This document shows positions 62,440 through 64,000 of a stretch of DNA of 64,000 nucleotides, in pieces (position 1 is the first letter of the stretch; every line of letters starts with the position of its first letter). The notes under the pieces are model-generated. The model saw only the letters and a program-made list of their open reading frames with translations, did not search any database and was not told the origin of the DNA. The position numbers and the translations under genes are program-made. The DNA is from Neurospora crassa OR74A (Eukaryota; Ascomycota; Sordariomycetes; Sordariales; Sordariaceae), in assembly GCF_000182925.2 (NCBI RefSeq), contig NC_026501.1, positions 5,683,917-5,747,916 of the forward strand, in the 5' to 3' direction.

Positions 62440-63065
62440 TAATTTACGGCCGTATTTCCTATTCTTTTAATTAAGAAGCCCAGTAGCAACATCCGTATTT
62501 ATATTAATTATTACAATATTAATAATATAATATTAAAATTATATTACCCTCTACTATTAATTAAGGAGACCCTTAATACAATTTATCGTACGAAGATTTT
62601 TACTAAATTCAATATAATTACTATATTTAATAGGATTTGTATAAAGGAGGGATATAAATAGCTTACCGCTTTTATTACTCGGTTTAACCTCTACAAATTT
62701 ATTATTTACCTATTCGGCCTTTAGAACGCCCTAGGGACTTTCTAGAACTATATTAATAACATTCTATACAATATCCTCAACGTATATATAATAACGTACT
62801 TTAATAACGTTCTAGTTTATTCGAATAACGAAGAAGATTATAAGGATTATATTAAGGAGGTCTTCCAACGAATAATCCGAGCAGGATTTTAAATCGATAT
62901 TAATAAATACAAATTCTATATTATAAGGACGAAATATTTAAATTTAATTATTATACCGGGAGGACTTAAAATAGATTTCGATAAGGTTTCCGCTATTGTA
63001 ATTTAAGAAGCTCTAGAAATTAAGAGAGTGCTATAATATTTCTTAGGCTTCGCTAATTTCTACTA
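62440..63065 (+). pseudogene. Reverse transcriptase relic (plus element)
   Basis: Visible landmarks: FTAVFPILLIKKPSSNIRI (about 62445-62500), RFNLYKFIIYLFGL followed by a stop and NALGTF (about 62680-62745), the catalytic YFNNVLVYS (about 62800-62826; Asp to Asn), INKYKFYI (about 62898-62925) and FLGFANFY (about 63041-63064). The frame is continuous apart from TAA/TAG stops. Confidence 0.82.
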
Positions 63066-63340
63066 ACAATTTATTAAATACTTTTCGATTATTATTAGTC
63101 TATTATATAAATTAATAAAGAAGTTAGTTAATTAATAATAGACCGACTAATATTAAAAGTCCTTTAAAGCCCTTAAGAAAGCCTTTAGTAGTAGCCTAGT
63201 ACTTCGAATTTATAATTAATTTAAATAAATTATTATTGAGATAAATACTTCAAATTAGGCTTATAGTAGTATTTTATCCTAATATAATAAGAAGGGAGTC
63301 TTATACTTAGTTACTTATTTCAATTAATAATATTCTTCGG

Positions 63341-63420
63341 CCGAATACAATTACAATATTTATAATAAAGAGTTACTCGCTATTATTAAGGCCCTTAAAG
63401 AGTAGCGCTCTAAGTTGGAA
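63341..63420 (+). pseudogene. RNase H relic (plus element)
   Basis: Reads AEYNYNIYNKELLAIIKALK, then E-stop-RSKLE, with PFEVFIDYRNLKTF soon after, the conserved RNase H and connection motifs of Ty3/gypsy pol with Trp converted to a stop. Confidence 0.8.
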
Positions 63421-64000
63421 AATACCTAAAAACCGTTCGAAGTCTTTATTGACTATAGAAATTTAAAGACTTTTATAATTAATAAGCAATTTACCCCCCG
63501 TTATATATATTAATTTCAATTCCTCTCCTATTTTAATTTTATAATTAAGTACTACCCTAAATCTTTATAAATATATCCCAACGCACTAAATAAGAAACTA
63601 AAAGACTTACTTAAGGATAACGCCGACGAGAGGCTGCTAATTAGGAATAAAATTTTATTTAATTATAATATTTTTATTAATAGAATATTTATTTTAGAAG
63701 ACGGAAATAAAGAGGTCGATATTAATACCGAATATATTTACAATTTAAAAGTATTAAATAAGAAGTTAATAGATAATTTAGTAGTGGAAGGCTACGAAAA
63801 ATCGATAATATTTTAAAATATTATTATATACCTAACGGACCCTAATTATCGAATATAATCTAAAGAGGTTAAGGATTATATAAAACGAATCCCTTTTGCC
63901 GAATATTATATAATTTAAGGATAAGCGTACTTTTATAGCGCTATCTTCGTCGACCCTACTAATATAGAACTTTATCTCTCGTTCCTCCAACGTATTTACA

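Larger units (their letters stand above)
51200..64000. other. AT-rich, RIP-mutated repeat tract
   Basis: About 12.8 kb running off the window. TpA is abundant while CpA and TpG are strongly depleted, and the longest ATG-headed open frames are only about 70-80 codons. Relic retroelement reading frames are interrupted mostly by TAA and TAG, the outcome of C-to-T changes at CpA on either strand (CAA/CAG to stop, TGG to TAG). This is the signature of repeat-induced point mutation in Neurospora, and such tracts are normally H3K9-methylated heterochromatin with DNA methylation. Small less-mutated patches are at about 52740-52830, 58590-58770 and 62470-62500. Confidence 0.9.
58596..64000 (+). mobile_element. 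Degenerate Ty3/gypsy-type LTR retrotransposon, 3' end outside window
   Basis: Plus-strand order: GC-richer promoter-like island (possible 5' LTR, 58596-58862), gag with a mutated CCHC knuckle, a protease/linker region (about 61290-62400), reverse transcriptase (62440-63065) and RNase H (63341-63420). It then continues to the window end before integrase can be recognised. Stops are TAA/TAG at former Gln and Trp codons. RIP is uneven, with CpA-containing patches such as 62470-62500. The position of its start inside the gag of the minus-strand element suggests a nested insertion. Confidence 0.78.

Overview
The window is nuclear DNA of a filamentous ascomycete, most likely Neurospora or a very close relative (Sordariaceae). 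The main evidence is a complete 176-residue HEX-1 (Woronin body core protein, found only in Pezizomycotina), short GT..AG introns with CTAAC/CTGAC branch points, long gene-free spacers, and a 13 kb AT-rich tract whose CpA/TpG depletion and TAA/TAG-riddled retroelement remains are the classic mark of repeat-induced point mutation (RIP).

Positions 1-46,800 are ordinary gene-bearing euchromatin with twelve recognisable genes: a truncated Rax1-like RGS membrane protein (+), COP9 signalosome subunit 7 (-), a P1B-type Cu+-ATPase (+), the small GTPase ARF1 (-), the p24-beta cargo receptor Emp24 (+), a type II membrane DUF3405 protein (-), a luciferase-domain (DUF5519) membrane protein (+), the succinate dehydrogenase flavoprotein (-), a PXB/PX/DUF3818 lipid-binding protein of the yeast Lec1/YPR097W type (-), a DUF8035-type charged repeat protein (-), bleomycin hydrolase (-) and hex-1 (-). 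Exon structures were read from splice sites and protein continuity, and every listed junction keeps frame. Most are housekeeping genes. ARF1, Emp24 and the Cu-ATPase share secretory-pathway themes, but nothing shows that the genes form one pathway or cluster.

Positions 46,800-51,200 are largely gene-free, with one doubtful small membrane ORF. From about 51,200 to the end the DNA is RIP-degraded. It holds two different Ty3/gypsy-type element relics facing away from each other. A minus-strand relic (chromodomain-like end near 53,700, integrase, RNase H, reverse transcriptase, protease, zinc knuckle near 58,470) is cut off inside gag. A plus-strand relic starts at a GC-richer, poorly RIPed island near 58,600 and runs off the window after RNase H. 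The simplest reading is that the plus element inserted into the gag of the minus element.

No undescribed defence or biosynthetic system was found. The observation most worth following is at hex-1. An in-frame, histidine-rich extension of about 420 codons lies upstream of the normal start in two exons, contains no in-frame AUG, and is bordered by two stretches of about 570-600 nt with no ATG in any frame. This suggests a long HEX-1 isoform made by alternative splicing, alternative promoters or non-AUG initiation.
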